Of a stretch of DNA of 64,000 nt, positions 12,220 through 22,655 are shown in pieces. The notes under the pieces were generated by a model. It saw nothing but the letters and a program-made list of their open reading frames with translations, did no database searches and was not told the DNA's origin. A program made the position numbers and the translations under genes. The DNA lies in the NCBI GenBank assembly GCA_030549175.1, contig JAUKUA010000002.1, positions 5,952,001 through 6,016,000 of the forward strand, read 5' to 3'. Within the stretch, counting starts at the first letter, position 1. Every line of letters starts with the position of its first letter. The stretch comes from Lasiosphaeris hirsuta. Its lineage: Eukaryota; Ascomycota; Sordariomycetes; Sordariales; Lasiosphaeriaceae.

Positions 12220-12975
12220 TCACTCGGGCACCGTGACACCACTGATCCTGGCGAGCTCGGCCAACAACCGGTCCTGCAACCCGACGTCCTCCGCGACCGC
12301 AAGCGGCGTCTTCTCGTGCGAGCCTGCGAAATACCCCCCATTGCGGAGCCCAGTCCCCAGCGTAACCATGACAAAGGTATCCAGCGCCTCCTCCATACTA
12401 CCCGTAGCCCCCTCCCCGCCCATCTTCGTCGGCACCCACCCCGGATCAACTGAAAAGGCCTCGACCCCATGCCTGTACCCCCAGCGGCGCGCAAAGGCCT
12501 TGGCGAGCACGACGTCGTGCAGCTTGGTATCAGCGTACGACGAGCGTACCACATCCCCCTCCCCCTCCCCCTTTCCCTCCCCTTCCCCCCCGAGATGGGC
12601 GCGGCCGCCGTAGTGCAGGCCCGACGAGACGTAGACGAGCCGGCGCGGCCGGCGCATCAGGCTCGTGAGCACGTAGGGCGCGAGCGTGTTGACGGCAAAG
12701 GTGTCGGGGCCCGTGTAGAGCCCGGCGTTGTGCACCACGGCGTCGTAGGGCCCCAGCGCGTCCGCCTGTGCCGCTAGGGCCTTGACCTCGCCGAGTTGGG
12801 AAAGGTCACCGATGAGCACGCCGGCCGAGCCGGGGCAGGCTGCTGCGGCGTCCGTGGCGCGCTGTGCGTTGCGCGCGTGCAGCACGACTTGGTGGCCTTG
12901 GGCAATCAGGCGCTTCGCTGTGCGGGAGCCGAGGCCGAGGGCGTCCGAGGATCCGGTGATGAAGATGCGCGCCAT
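12220..12975 (-). CDS. Short-chain dehydrogenase/reductase (SDR)
   Basis: Predicted NAD(P)-dependent oxidoreductase of 251 aa in one exon. The Rossmann start IFITGSSDALGLGS (residues 4-17) is a variant of TGxxxGxG. Other landmarks are GDLS at 56-59 (adenine-binding Asp region), the NAG motif at 83-85, the catalytic Ser region VSSG at 116-119, and Y147-A-D-T-K151, the YxxxK catalytic pair; DPGWVPTKMGG after it is the usual PG motif. A Gly/Glu low-complexity insertion (about 129-141) sits just before the active-site Tyr. Length is normal for the classical single-domain family. Substrate cannot be inferred. It is followed upstream (13.0 kb) by a T-rich promoter segment. Confidence 0.88.
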   Translation of the reverse strand: MARIFITGSSDALGLGSRTAKRLIAQGHQVVLHARNAQRATDAAAACPGSAGVLIGDLSQLGEVKALAAQADALGPYDAVVHNAGLYTGPDTFAVNTLAPYVLTSLMRRPRRLVYVSSGLHYGGRAHLGGEGEGKGEGEGDVVRSSYADTKLHDVVLAKAFARRWGYRHGVEAFSVDPGWVPTKMGGEGATGSMEEALDTFVMVTLGTGLRNGGYFAGSHEKTPLAVAEDVGLQDRLLAELARISGVTVPE

Positions 12976-14076
12976 TTTGCTTGCTTTTTTTTATTTTTTA
13001 TTTTTTTGCTTTGATTGCGGTCGGGTTTTCTGGTTCCCATGAGCCTGCTCTCGCCGGCCAGAGGGACTCGCCAGAGGGATTCGGATGGCTGAGTGATTTA
13101 TACCACGACGTCGGTTAAGCTATCAGTGACGACAGATGACGATCAGACCGTGCCTAAGTCGCTGCTTAGCAATTCGGGAAGCAAAGGTAATGCTAAAAGC
13201 CGGCAGGATGCCGCGTCAAAGGGCAGCATTGGTTGTAGGCCTGGGCCGCATGCATCCGAGTGCCGGGAAATCTGGAATTCGGACAACTTGGTCACCTTAT
13301 CTCCGGCCTTCGATTTCCTGCTGTCAGAGGCATCGAATCTCGAAGCTAACCGTGCTGGTTATTCCAATGGGCAGGGCGGATTTTTTGCAGGACGTTTTGG
13401 TCTGTGATATTCAAGTGAAGCCAATATCAACTTACAATCATGTCCATCTCCGCGGCCAGCCCTGAGATCTGTTTCCAACCTGGCAAGTTGCTAATGAGCA
13501 GAAAGCCGACTCGGATGCACCATACGTACCTGTACCTGTGTTGGAATTCTCAGGCATCTCGGACCGACGCCATCGGGACTTTGCAGCCATCCTTAGACTC
13601 AGGCTCAGCTCGGTTCTTGTCGTTGTGGACTCGCCACATCGGATGTTGGCTAATGGCTGCTGGCAATACGAAGAATGCCCACCTGCCAGAGGCGTCAAGT
13701 CGACGGCTGAATCCTGATGCGTATGCTTTGAGGGAATGTAAAGCCACAGGGAATAGTCGCGACAGGGGGAGAAAGGGTGGAGATGGTCGTATAGCGCGGT
13801 CAGGCATCCGAGAAGCCTTAGTCTCGAGCCGTGGCTGGCTGATTTGTTACAGCCAGCCCAACACTCGCCACGAACAAGCATGGCTGGGGAGGACACCGGA
13901 AACAATAAGCCTGGCACCAAGGGAAGGCAAACCGAAACCGCACGGAGAAGCAAGCAATTCCATTGTCATTTCCAAACATGCCGAAAGGCAACCCACCGCC
14001 TCTTCCTCGCCCCACTCGCTCCAGATCCTGAACAAGGAAACCGTCGTATCCCATGTTCTGATTCCCTGGAATGAAA
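12976..14076. other. Intergenic, no gene recognised
   Basis: Starts with a T/A-rich stretch (12985-13010) upstream of the dehydrogenase gene. A 254-codon frame on the plus strand at 13440-14204 runs into the antisense of the coactosin gene, shows no motif and reads like a chance frame. Confidence 0.55.
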
Positions 14077-14517
14077 TCACCCCCTCCCCCCATTATAATC
14101 CGCGCCCCCGGCCTTCCTCAACCTCGCCACAATGTCTCCCTCATCCAAATCCCTCCGATCCCCGGCATCCACCTGGATGCTATGGTGCGCGAGCACCTTC
14201 TTGACGGCTCCGCTCTCAATGCCGGCGCGCGCCTTACGCATGACCTTGGTGGCCGGCCCGATCCACACGACGACGGCGAACTTGACGCGCCGGCTCTCGG
14301 CGTCGTTGGCGTACTCGACGCGCGCGTACGCGTACTGCACCTGGCCGTCGTCGAGCGCGCCCGCCAGCTCGGCCAGCCCCCCGCTGCCCGTCGCCGCGAG
14401 CGTCAGCTGGCTGCCCGTCGCGGCCGCGTACGAGATTAGCAACCAGTTGGTCGGGTCCTTGTCGGAGCGGACCGCCTCGTAGGCTGCGAGGATCTCGGGG
14501 GCGTCGGCGCCCGACAT
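14077..14517 (-). CDS. Coactosin-like actin-binding protein (ADF-H domain)
   Basis: Cytoskeletal protein of 146 aa, one exon, essentially a single ADF/cofilin-homology domain. The C-terminal half carries the coactosin signature: VMRKARAGIESGAVKKVLA followed by the DLDEGDIVARLRKAGGA segment, which aligns with the family's ...ELEEDFIKSELKKAGGANYD ending. N-terminal WLLISY and the central YARVEYANDAESRRVKFAVVVWIG strands fit the ADF fold. Length equals that of known coactosins (about 140-145 aa). Expected role: binding F-actin and modulating filament turnover, without strong severing activity. The gene is divergent from the YCII-type gene; its 5' leader carries a GATTGC-type repeat. Confidence 0.9.
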   Translation of the reverse strand: MSGADAPEILAAYEAVRSDKDPTNWLLISYAAATGSQLTLAATGSGGLAELAGALDDGQVQYAYARVEYANDAESRRVKFAVVVWIGPATKVMRKARAGIESGAVKKVLAHHSIQVDAGDRRDLDEGDIVARLRKAGGADYNGGRG

Positions 14518-14574
14518 TTTTTTAATTTTTTTGGGGGGGTTTTTGTTTTGTGGAGGTTGTGGGGGAGGGTGGTG

Positions 14575-14640
14575 GTTGCGATTGCGATTGCGATTGTGAT
14601 ACGATTGTGATGCGATGTGGTGCGATGCGATGTGATTGCC
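14575..14640. repeat. GATTGC-type simple repeat
   Basis: Imperfect tandem of GATTGC turning into GATGCGAT/GTGATGC, in the 5' leader or promoter of the coactosin gene. Confidence 0.8.
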
Positions 14641-15045
14641 GTACGACGAGTGCGGGTCGAGGGGAGTGTCGATCTTTTGGAGATGTCGGAGGCGAGGCTG
14701 ACGAGTCGAGCGAGTCGCTGGCGGCGTGTGAGCGCGAGAGAGAGGATTGGGTTCGGTGAGAGGCCAATTGGCCCAATGGAAGATAGATGCGCGGTTGGTG
14801 TTGGGATTGTCGCGAGAGAGTTGGAGGCTAGCGAGCCGTTTCAGAGTTTCAGAGGGGAAGCTGACACCTAGCGGACAATGCCGCCGGGTGCGCGGCCTTG
14901 GCAGTCGGCATCGGGCCGGCCACAGTTAGCCCTAACCCTGTATTTACCCTCCGGGGCGAAAAATGCAGTGCCTAGAACGATGTGATTTCCCAACCCCAAT
15001 TTGGCCCTTGCCCTCACCCCCTCGCTGTTTCTCGATGTGAGAAGT

Positions 15046-15046
<1 letters not shown>

Positions 15047-15081
<35 letters not shown>

Positions 15082-15102
15082 CTCAATCAATCACTCAATC
15101 AA
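15047..15102. repeat. (TCAA)n microsatellite
   Basis: About fourteen TCAA units with two ACTC interruptions near the 3' end. Confidence 0.9.
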
Positions 15103-15574
15103 GGCCAAGGTATCGAGAAATAAGAAATAGTTTCGGTTACTAATCGCCTCGAATTCAATGGTATGATTGCATCTCTTCCTGATGGGAGCCTGATTTCCTG
15201 ACGTTGCCGTGTGAATCAAGATATTGAGTCCAGCAACTGGCATTCACGTCGCCATTCTGCCAAGCGCAAACATCTGCAGTGCATCGGGTGTGGCTCTGGT
15301 CCAGACAAATGGCCGCGTCTTGATAGGCTCGCTGTCTGCCGCTGCCTGCCGCTGCCTGCCTGTGACATCAACCCCAGGACACAACCTGCTCATTCCGAGT
15401 GTAAGAGGAACAAAGGTCTATCCGAATCATACTACCCCAAATAAAGATATAAAGCCAGTGTTTGTTCAACAGAACTTCATTCTTTCTATTCCCTCAGCAA
15501 CCATTGAATATCAACGATTTCATCACACAAAATCCAAGACTATACATCCTCAACTTACACCCAAAACAAACAAA

Positions 15575-16009
15575 ATGCCCAAATTCGCCCTCTTTGTCCG
15601 CGCCACCCCAACCGCCGAGTCCGACACGCTCCCGGCCAACCTGAGTGCCGAGCTCGAGGAGATGGGGGCCTTCAACACCACCATGGCCGACGCCGGCGTG
15701 CTGCTCGTCGCCGACGGCTTCCTACCCTCGTCGCGCGGCGCCCGCGTCCACTTCTCATCCACCCCCAACACCGAGCCCACCGTAGCGCGCGGCCCGTTTG
15801 ACGTCGCCTCGCTGGTGTCGGGGTACTGGATCATCAAGGTCGCCGATCTGGACGAGGCCGTCGCCTGGGCCAAGAAGGTGCCGTTTCGGACTGATGATGC
15901 TGTTGTTGAGGTCAGGAGGGTGGCGAGTGCGGAGGATTTTGGGGAATTGATGACGGAGGAGGTAAGGAAGGTTGAGGAGGGGCTGAGGGCTAGGATTGGG
16001 GGGGAGTGA
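15575..16009 (+). CDS. YCII/DGPF-family small protein
   Basis: Small cytosolic protein of 144 aa, one exon. It follows the DGPF branch of the YCII-like fold: N-terminal MPKFALFVRA strand, a helix ending in MADAGVLLVADGFLPSS, then RGPFDVASLVSGYWIIKVADLDEAVAWAKKVPF, where GPFD (73-76) replaces the usual DGPF and YWII/ADLDEA matches the family's GyyiidvpdldeA pattern, ending in VVEVRRV. Bacterial relatives are common in GC-rich actinobacteria and proteobacteria, often next to ECF sigma factors; the biochemical role is not established. Intron-free structure is compatible with old bacterial transfer but does not prove it. A TATAAAG box lies about 120 bp upstream. Confidence 0.82.
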   Translation: MPKFALFVRATPTAESDTLPANLSAELEEMGAFNTTMADAGVLLVADGFLPSSRGARVHFSSTPNTEPTVARGPFDVASLVSGYWIIKVADLDEAVAWAKKVPFRTDDAVVEVRRVASAEDFGELMTEEVRKVEEGLRARIGGE

Positions 16010-16204
16010 ACGAGTCTGGTCACCCCCAAACATTGTGTCTGTCATTCAGAGTGTATCCGTGTCTACAGAATACAAAGCTCTTTGTGGGTAATGGATTATC
16101 TTTCTCTGCTCAACGTACCCCGGCGCGATCCACATGCGCAGAGGGGATACAACACAGGCAAAATTGAAGAATCAACTAGAGATGATCGAGTCAGTCTAGT
16201 GTGA

Positions 16205-16306
16205 CTGGAATGATGCGATTCGAACCCACGCCCCATTACTGAGACCAGGATGATTGAATTCAGGTGAACCCCAACCTGGCGCCTTAGACCGCTTGGCTAC
16301 GTTGCC
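16205..16306 (-). pseudogene. tRNA-Leu-like pseudogene with intron
   Basis: On the minus strand the D arm TAGCCAAGCGGTCTAAGGC and the anticodon stem CCAGG/CCTGG are those of an intron-bearing fungal tRNA-Leu, followed by the long variable arm expected for Leu. The 25-nt loop implies an 18-nt intron. Position 34-36 reads GGG instead of a Leu anticodon. The 3' acceptor strand CATTCCA pairs with GGCAACG at only four of seven positions and the T stem GTGGG/CGCAT has a G-G clash. I therefore call it a dead copy rather than a functional tRNA. Confidence 0.65.
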
Positions 16307-17355
16307 CGTCTTATTGCTGAGTGAGTTTTGGTTGCCGGCACTGACCGAGCTGTGAGCCAGGGTGTTTGATGACAGCGAAGGCAGCACTCCATCAGCTCGG
16401 GACCATGCAAGCTAGTGGGAATTGCCAAGACGACATCTGGGAAAGGCGAAAAATTGTAAGCAGAGAGCCAGTAATAAACAAGCCGAGGCTTGTCGGATGC
16501 CAAAAGAATTCGCGTAGGAACTGCAGAGAGAGAGGAAATCCGGAAACACGCTCCTTGATTGGCGTTTCTGCCTCGGGCCACGCTGCCTGGGAAAGCTGAA
16601 GGCAGCCTGTCAATGCTTGAATGTTTCATGCGGCGCCTGAATTGTTTATCGGCGGCGCCAAGAGCCCCAGATGGTTGACTGCCTGATCATGCACCAGGGC
16701 TGTGCCGCGCCACGGGAGCACTACCCGGTATGGCGCCCCAATCCGCCCAAATCACTGCACCCTGTCTTGGGATGTCGAGATGGAGCTACTTTATCAAGGC
16801 GCCGGGTTCCGACTGAATATCAGGCATCCAGGCTCAGCAGCAGCATATGGACAGACATGAAACACAAACTTCGGCAGCTAGATCGCGGTCCAAGATCCAC
16901 GGCTCAGCTAGAGTGCAACCGGCAGCTCGTACGCTAGGCGGTGCTGGATGGCCAACCAGCAGCAGATACGGATTCCCTCTTCGGGATTAGGCGTGCCCTA
17001 AGGACTTGTCGAGTGCCGAGTAAGCAGCACTTATTGGGCCCCCGGCGAGAGTGATACAGGGGTCTGGACAACAGCCAGTTATCTTGCTGCCAGCTTATGT
17101 CAGAATATATACGCAAGGCTATTATCTACGGGAGGGGGGCAAAGGAGCTGATATCGCATTGGCGGCGAGCCATGATGCTATTCAAAAACCCAACGAGGCC
17201 TTATTCAAAGAGGCATGAACTTGAAGATGGAACTCGCCAAACCCTAGGAATGGTGATAAAAAAGACACCACTCCCAGGCCCAATGGCAGGAGACCAGACC
17301 ACTTAACTTCGTACTCCCGTCCCTGAAACCTCGCAGCTGCGCAACCACGGCAACC
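16307..17355. other. Intergenic, no gene recognised
   Basis: Only short, motif-free frames. The last ~200 bases should hold the promoter of the alpha/beta hydrolase gene. Confidence 0.55.
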
Positions 17356-18351
17356 ATGAGCGGATGGGACCTATGGCCGCCTCCGCCCGGCCAAGAACGG
17401 CGATATCCAGCCGCGACCAAGACCGGCACCGTGCGCTTCCGCATTCCCGTCACCGGCGAGATGAGCGAGACGTACTTTGAGCAGTGGGGCGACCTAACCA
17501 CGTCCAAACACCCGCCCTTAATCTGCCTGCACGGCGGGCCGGGCATCATCCACGACTACCTCCTCCCCATCTCCCTCCTCCACCCCGACTACGACATCCC
17601 CATCATCATGTACGACCAGGTCGGCTGCGGCCAGAGCACGCGCTTCCGGGACCGGCGCGGCCACGCCGCCTTCTGGACCCCGGCCCTCTTCGCCGCCGAG
17701 CTGGCCAACCTCGTCGACGCGCTCGGCGTCGGCCCCTTTGACCTGCTCGGCCACAGCTGGGGCGGCATGCTCGCCGCCCACTACGCCGCCACGGCCCAGC
17801 CGCCCGGCCTGCGCAAGCTCGTCCTCTGCGACAGTCCTGCGGACATGGCCACGTGGGTCGGTGTCACTGAGGCGCTGCGCGAGGGGCTGCCGCCGGCCGT
17901 GGGCCGCGTGCTGGATGTGTGTGAGCGTGAGGGACGGACCGAGGCGCCCGAGTACCAGACTGCGCTGATTGAGTTTTATCGACGGCATCTGTGCCGGGTT
18001 GAGCCCTTCCCGAGGGAGTTGATGGCGGTGTTTGCGGCGGTGGCGGATGATAATACCGTGTATGCGACGATGAATGGGCCGAGTGAGTTTGCCGTGACGG
18101 GGAGTTTGGCGTCGTGGAGCATTGTTGGGCAGTTGCACACCATCACCGAGGCGACGGCGCCGGGCGGGGTGTTGATTGCGAATGGCTATTTTGACGAGGT
18201 GCAGGATGCCTGTGTGCTGCCCTACTTTACGCACATCAAGGCGCGTGTCAAGTGGGTGCAGTTTGCGCTGAGTGCGCATATGCCGCAGCTGGAGGAGACA
18301 GAGAAGTTTGTTAGGACTGTGGGTAGCTTTTTAACAACTCATTTGGTCTGA
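17356..18351 (+). CDS. Alpha/beta hydrolase, proline-iminopeptidase type
   Basis: Predicted serine hydrolase/peptidase of 331 aa, one exon. The oxyanion motif HGGPG is at 59-63, DQVGCGQS at 87-94 matches the DQ.G.G.S motif of the S33 (proline iminopeptidase) family, and the nucleophile elbow GHSWGG at 132-137 places Ser134. A catalytic Asp near 280 (NGYFDEVQDA) and His308 (SAHMPQLEE) complete the likely triad. Fungal relatives act as L-amino-acid amidases or prolyl peptidases; the exact substrate cannot be read from sequence. No signal peptide or membrane segment, so probably cytosolic. The coding region is GC-rich and intact and contrasts with the broken ankyrin gene that begins 300 bp downstream. 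Confidence 0.88.
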   Translation: MSGWDLWPPPPGQERRYPAATKTGTVRFRIPVTGEMSETYFEQWGDLTTSKHPPLICLHGGPGIIHDYLLPISLLHPDYDIPIIMYDQVGCGQSTRFRDRRGHAAFWTPALFAAELANLVDALGVGPFDLLGHSWGGMLAAHYAATAQPPGLRKLVLCDSPADMATWVGVTEALREGLPPAVGRVLDVCEREGRTEAPEYQTALIEFYRRHLCRVEPFPRELMAVFAAVADDNTVYATMNGPSEFAVTGSLASWSIVGQLHTITEATAPGGVLIANGYFDEVQDACVLPYFTHIKARVKWVQFALSAHMPQLEETEKFVRTVGSFLTTHLV

Positions 18352-18657
18352 GGGGGGTGTGCCGTGCTCTGAGCTGTTTGTTACGCGATTGTTTTTGGGA
18401 TGTTTTTGCTTATGGGACAAGGAGGACGTTGGCGTTGGTTACCGGGGAGGTCTTTTATGCTGGTTTTTACGATATCGGAGTTACTAGTACATCGGGTTTG
18501 GCACCGTCAATTTCAATGCCTCGAAGACGGATGGAAGTGGAAAAGGTAATTCTTTGCTTCTATATTTTATACATTTCCAATACCATCCTACCTATTTGAG
18601 AGTGACCCCCTCTTTCCCGCAGAAGCTTCACAACCCCACTGTGCTTGCGAGAGATAA

Positions 18658-19460
18658 CTATGGTGAGCGCCGTTTTCCCTTGTCCCTAGCGCCGATATCC
18701 ATACCATGCTCTTCGAGCATGCGAGCAACAGACTCGTAGCTACAATCGCTTGACACAGCCAGTGGCCTCCGCCCATGTTCGCTATCTTTTGCCTCGATAT
18801 TGGCGCCTCTCTCAAGAAGAGCCGCGACGAGAGCCAGATCTACACTGTGCACCGCAACAAGCAATGGAGTCATTCTTATTCCTTCACGTTTATTTAAGTG
18901 GTCCCGCTCAGGTTCGGCCCCTCTCTCCAGCAATAGAGTTACGATTACGATTTCTCTGTACTTTAACTCAACAGCCCGGCCAAGGAGATCTGTATCCCTA
19001 ACCCTCTCGAAAACATCCACGCTGCCAGTCTCAATCAGCAATTTTCATAACGCCCATATGACCCCAAAGGAAAGCGTAAGTTACGACACGTCGCCTCGGA
19101 GATTTTGGGCGTCTGGCTCGAATTTTCCCGTTTGGGGTAAATAACGAACAAGTTCCTCTTTGCCAAGTTCAACCGCATGGGATAGCGGTGTTCATCCTTC
19201 GCCGTCCATCAAATGTTGCTGCATATCGTCCCGGCTTATCATGACTTCAAGTAAGGTCTTGTGCCCTTCCCTTGCGGCCAAGGAGGGAGCTGTTATGCTT
19301 CCATGAGAAGTCGAGCCAGGCGAGACGTCGGCCCGAGCCAGCAGCAACCAACGACGCCAGCGTGTCCGTGTTCGGCAGCAAGCATCAACGCCGTCCGCTG
19401 TCGGCCATATCGTGAGTCCGCAGGGATAATCCCGGGGACTAGTAGCATCATTCCGCACTC
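18658..19460 (-). pseudogene. Ankyrin-repeat protein pseudogene
   Basis: Minus-strand sequence encodes at least four to five ankyrin repeats in pieces. Near 19390-19330 one frame reads LMLAAEHGHAGVVG; another, 19290-19200, reads TAPSLAAREGHKTLLEVMI, then stops at a TGA before TPLSHAVELGKEELVRYL (about 19196-19140). After two further stops (near 19080 and 19050) the frame MLIETGSVDVF through LLERGAEPERD, TPLLVAVHSVDLALVAALLERGANIEAKD and RPLAVSSDCSYESVARMLEEHGMDI (19041-18675) is clean. So there is at least one frameshift and three nonsense codons. No N-terminal effector domain is visible upstream. It may be a fragment of an ankyrin-bearing NLR or a stand-alone ankyrin gene. Confidence 0.75.
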
Positions 19461-20800
19461 TAGAGCTCGCTAAGAGGAGGTGAACGTCCGGGCCGTCGGC
19501 GCGTTCTGTGTATTCTGCACTCCTAGGCGCCGTGATGGCTGCCGTGATGGCCGCTATGTGGCGTTATAGTTTAGGAGCAGGGATTTCGGGATTAGGCGGC
19601 CAATGATGAACTATTTTAAAGTGTTTCAAGGAGTAGAGACGTCGCACCCATGTTGGATGTGCGGGGCCTGATGCTCACCGAGCACTAAAGTCGCATCCAT
19701 GGACAGGTCATCCCTAAATTGTATACCGCTATATAATGGGGTGTTTTCACACCTATGAAACCTGATGTAAATGGCTCGAAACTCCCATCTACCTGCCAGT
19801 TCACAGATATCAGCCGTCCTTGTTTTGTTAGCGCTCAGCTGCCAGCAGAGACAATCAACACTCGAAATGGACGACGTCGCATCAACGAAAGCTGAAGCGA
19901 ATCATCACCTTCAGCGGCTATAGGAAGCCAGAGGGATCAAGGGAAGCGATAATGATATCTCTGACGGCGTACTTGTATCTCGACGAGGACGAGGACGGTG
20001 AGGGCCTCTGCTACAACTGACCCATGTATCTCACGCGGCAACCAAGCGGCTCGGGGTTCTGGAAATACCCTCCACGATAGCATCCTAGACGCTTTGCGTA
20101 GCGAGAAAATTCTGCGGTCGCGGGACAGGCAGGCTGCACGCAACTTCCAAAAGCCGACGGCCGTCCGCTACATACCCGAGGCATATCGACTCGAGGGCAA
20201 GACTCTCTTCGGCCTTCCATCCATCAACATGACACACTTATCATTCGTCTATGATGGGTCAAGACAACGGAAGCCAACCTCTCTATCTTCCATCCCGGAA
20301 TAAAAACGAACGCACCACACATACCATCTATCCCTCACCTAGGTAGCAATATCATCACATTGCTCCCCATGGTGTATAATAGAGCCACAAGCCATCTGTG
20401 TGTTACAACCTGCACCCGAAGGGGGTCAGACTGCAAGGCAGTACGACGGCGGGGTGATGACAGTGGTGAACAAAGGTTGCGCAAGGTCCGGACAGTGGGT
20501 CACTTTCACAACGGGTTGCTCTGTAAAGAACTTGTAGTAGGCAAGATTGCAGACCGTGAATGTAGTGTTTGTGATTGCTTGCGTGAGGAACCAAGAACAG
20601 GTCCCTCACTCGGGCTGCCAACGGCCCTCTATATACTTGCTGTAGAAGCTTGTCCCGATGTCCCGAAGCCTCGGGACCTCGGGGCAGCCACGTGACTTCC
20701 CGTACAACGCTGTTGCCTGAGGCCACAGTGGCCCTGTCGCGATCAGGCCGTGACAAAGCAGTTGCCTTACAACGCTGCGTACCCTGTAGCTACAGCTCAT
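19461..20800. other. No gene recognised; edge of the decay island
   Basis: Contains a short plus-strand frame at 19998-20303 without recognisable motifs and scattered stop-rich sequence. Around 20395-20800 the text (TGTTACAACC..., repeated hairpin-like GAGGCCACAGTGGCC) looks LTR-like but I could not define both ends. Confidence 0.4.
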
Positions 20801-21435
20801 ACTACGAAGCTAAGCCTTTTTGAGAAGCTTGGGGAGTTTCCACTCCCTGAAGCCACTGTGGGGCTATAGCCCCACAGTACCTTCCAGGGCTAGAAGGCTC
20901 TAAAAGCATCCTACGGCCTATAATAAGCTCTCTCCTCTCCTGTATCTGGATATGGGAGATATAAGTGTAAGCACCAGTCGATAAAGCAATACATTCCTTT
21001 GTTCAAAATTGTAAAGTCCACTGTATCATCCTTGTTGGCTCTGTATTACACGCCCTTCATTGCTTCCTTTAGCACCTTACTAAGCTCTACTGTTATGTTC
21101 AAGTGACAGTCCTCTGGCTAACTGTGTAGTAATTCCTTCCCCTAAGTGTTTTATAGGTCTCTGTATTAGAAGGCCTGAGAGACTCCTAGGCTTATTTTAT
21201 AGCCCTGGGGCGACTTGAGTAATAGTTCTTACCATACTTGAGAGAAACTAGCGGTTCGACCAATAATCCATTTTAATAATACAGTGGGTATTAGCATTAA
21301 GTAGGAGTTTGGGTTTCTTGAGAGAGTAATATTGTTGCTACGTATGTCCTCGTAGGCCTATAAATATAGTATCTACAGAGGGTTGCTACAGCGGGCTCAT
21401 ACTGTAGCGTGCGCTGCGGAAGCGTTGTGTGTATG
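20801..21435. other. TE-derived AT-rich sequence, unresolved
   Basis: Stop-dense on all frames, TA-rich, with a hairpin GTGGGGCTATAGCCCCAC (20860-20877). The segment at 20930-21000 looks like the U5 end of a retrotransposon LTR, but no matching partner was found in the window. Confidence 0.35.
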
Positions 21436-21883
21436 TGTCGCACTGCTAGGCTCACCTAAGGTCAACAGGGTGTATCACCTCCTTAACCCGGGCCCACAGT
21501 GATGGCCACAACGGTTACCACATCGTGGCTTACCTGTGGGACACACACACTCACTCTATAACAAGTGTGACCAAGAAGGCCCCTGGCCCACACGTAGTTA
21601 GATGGAAGCCTCAGGCACAGCCACGGGCCAAGCCGGGGCCCGGACACCATTCATAAGCCAAGCCGGCCCACCCAGTGGACCTGGCCTACGCTAGGTAACG
21701 TCACCAGACCTTAAATTTGTCATGGACGGCCACGCAGCCTTTGTATCGTGGTCGGAGCTACAGTAGTCAGCCAAAGAACCCGTATGACGATTCAGTAAGT
21801 CTTTCGAGTTATGGACCTCCCAGTTATCGTAGTCATCCTGATTAGAAGACCTGAACCCCGATGTTCTCCGGAGTCTAACTTCA
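21436..21883 (+). repeat. LTR-like repeat, copy A (448 bp)
   Basis: Starts TGTCGCACTGC and ends CTAACTTCA, i.e. TG...CA as retrotransposon LTRs do. It aligns along its length with the reverse complement of 32565-33009 (e.g. both contain AAGGTCAACAGGGTGTAT and AAATTTGTCATGGACGGCCAC). Differences are mostly C/T and A/G, as expected of RIP. Similarity continues a little past the TTCA end (GTGGTGACAAGTGGTTATGACC against GTAGTAATAAGTAGTCGTAACT), where a primer-binding site would lie. Its body would extend rightwards, but no gag-pol was seen. Confidence 0.7.
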
Positions 21884-22655
21884 GTGGTGACAAGTGGTTA
21901 TGACCAGGTCCACCATGCTCGCCAAGTCCGTACCGTTAACCCCATAGGTATGGCCGGCATTCGTGGCATTCGCACCCCTTCGAAATGGCCGCTCCTGTAG
22001 ATATCGTAATCCCTGATGCTATCGCTACCGTTGTTGGCACCATCACGACTCCGGGGTAGAGATTGTGGGTCAATCATGTGCTTCACCAAGAATTTTCCCC
22101 CCTCGTACACTAGGTTTTTGTCCAAGGAAACTTTACATTCGCCAAGAATTCTTTTTCCCTCGTACACCCCACCAAGAAATTTTCCTTTCCCTTTCTTTCC
22201 ACTCGCCTTTGCTACATTCCCTTTTCCTCTTTTCACTCGCAACACACCAAGGATTTTTTCTTTCCTCTCGCCCACCCTCTCTCTTTGCGCCCTCTCTCTT
22301 TGCGCCCTCTCTCTTCGTTGCATTGGTTGCTTCGGCATCCATCACTCAGAATTCAGTCTCCCTTCGTAAGTGCTGCTGCCCAAGAACCCAGTCCCACCGA
22401 TGACTGATAACTTGTGCAGAACCAGCCGCTTGATCGCATTGTTAGCTTCGGCGCCTTTGCATCTTCAACACCGTCGATTTCGATCTTCGGTTGCTTTTGG
22501 TAGCTTCGGTGCCAATTGCTCAGACTTCGGTTTTCCTTCGTAAGTGCTGCTGCCTAAGAACCTAGTCCCGCCGATGACTAACAACTTGTACGGACTAGCC
22601 GCTTTTTTTTTGCATTGGTAGCTTCGACGCCTTTGCTTCATCAACGCCGCAAAAT
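21884..22655. other. 5' leader of the HNH pseudogene and LTR flank
   Basis: Pyrimidine-rich on the plus strand, with a CTCTCTCTTTGCGCC unit repeated about three times near 22272-22318. Contains a duplicated leader segment described separately. No protein-coding motif. Confidence 0.5.
22361..22640 (+). repeat. Duplicated 5' leader segment with intron-like unit
   Basis: Two ~100-bp copies (from 22361 and from 22535), each beginning CCTTCGTAAGTGCTGCTGCC. Copy 1 carries a consensus intron at 22366-22419: GTAAGT donor, CTGATAAC branch region, TGTGCAG acceptor. In copy 2 (22540-22593) the donor is kept and the branch reads CTAAC, but the acceptor CAG has become CGG. Both precede the start codon of the HNH pseudogene. 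Confidence 0.7.

Larger units (their letters stand above)
14518..15574. promoter_or_regulatory. Divergent promoter region with two microsatellites
   Basis: A 1,057-bp segment between the coactosin gene (-) and the YCII gene (+). It includes a hexamer-like GATTGC/GATGCGAT repeat at 14575-14640 close to the coactosin start, a (TCAA)n tract at 15047-15102, and TATAAAG at 15448-15454, about 120 bp upstream of the YCII start codon and a plausible TATA box for it. Confidence 0.5.

Noticed and set aside
13440..14204. 254-codon plus-strand frame
   Set aside because: Partly antisense to the coactosin gene, no domain, composition of random sequence.
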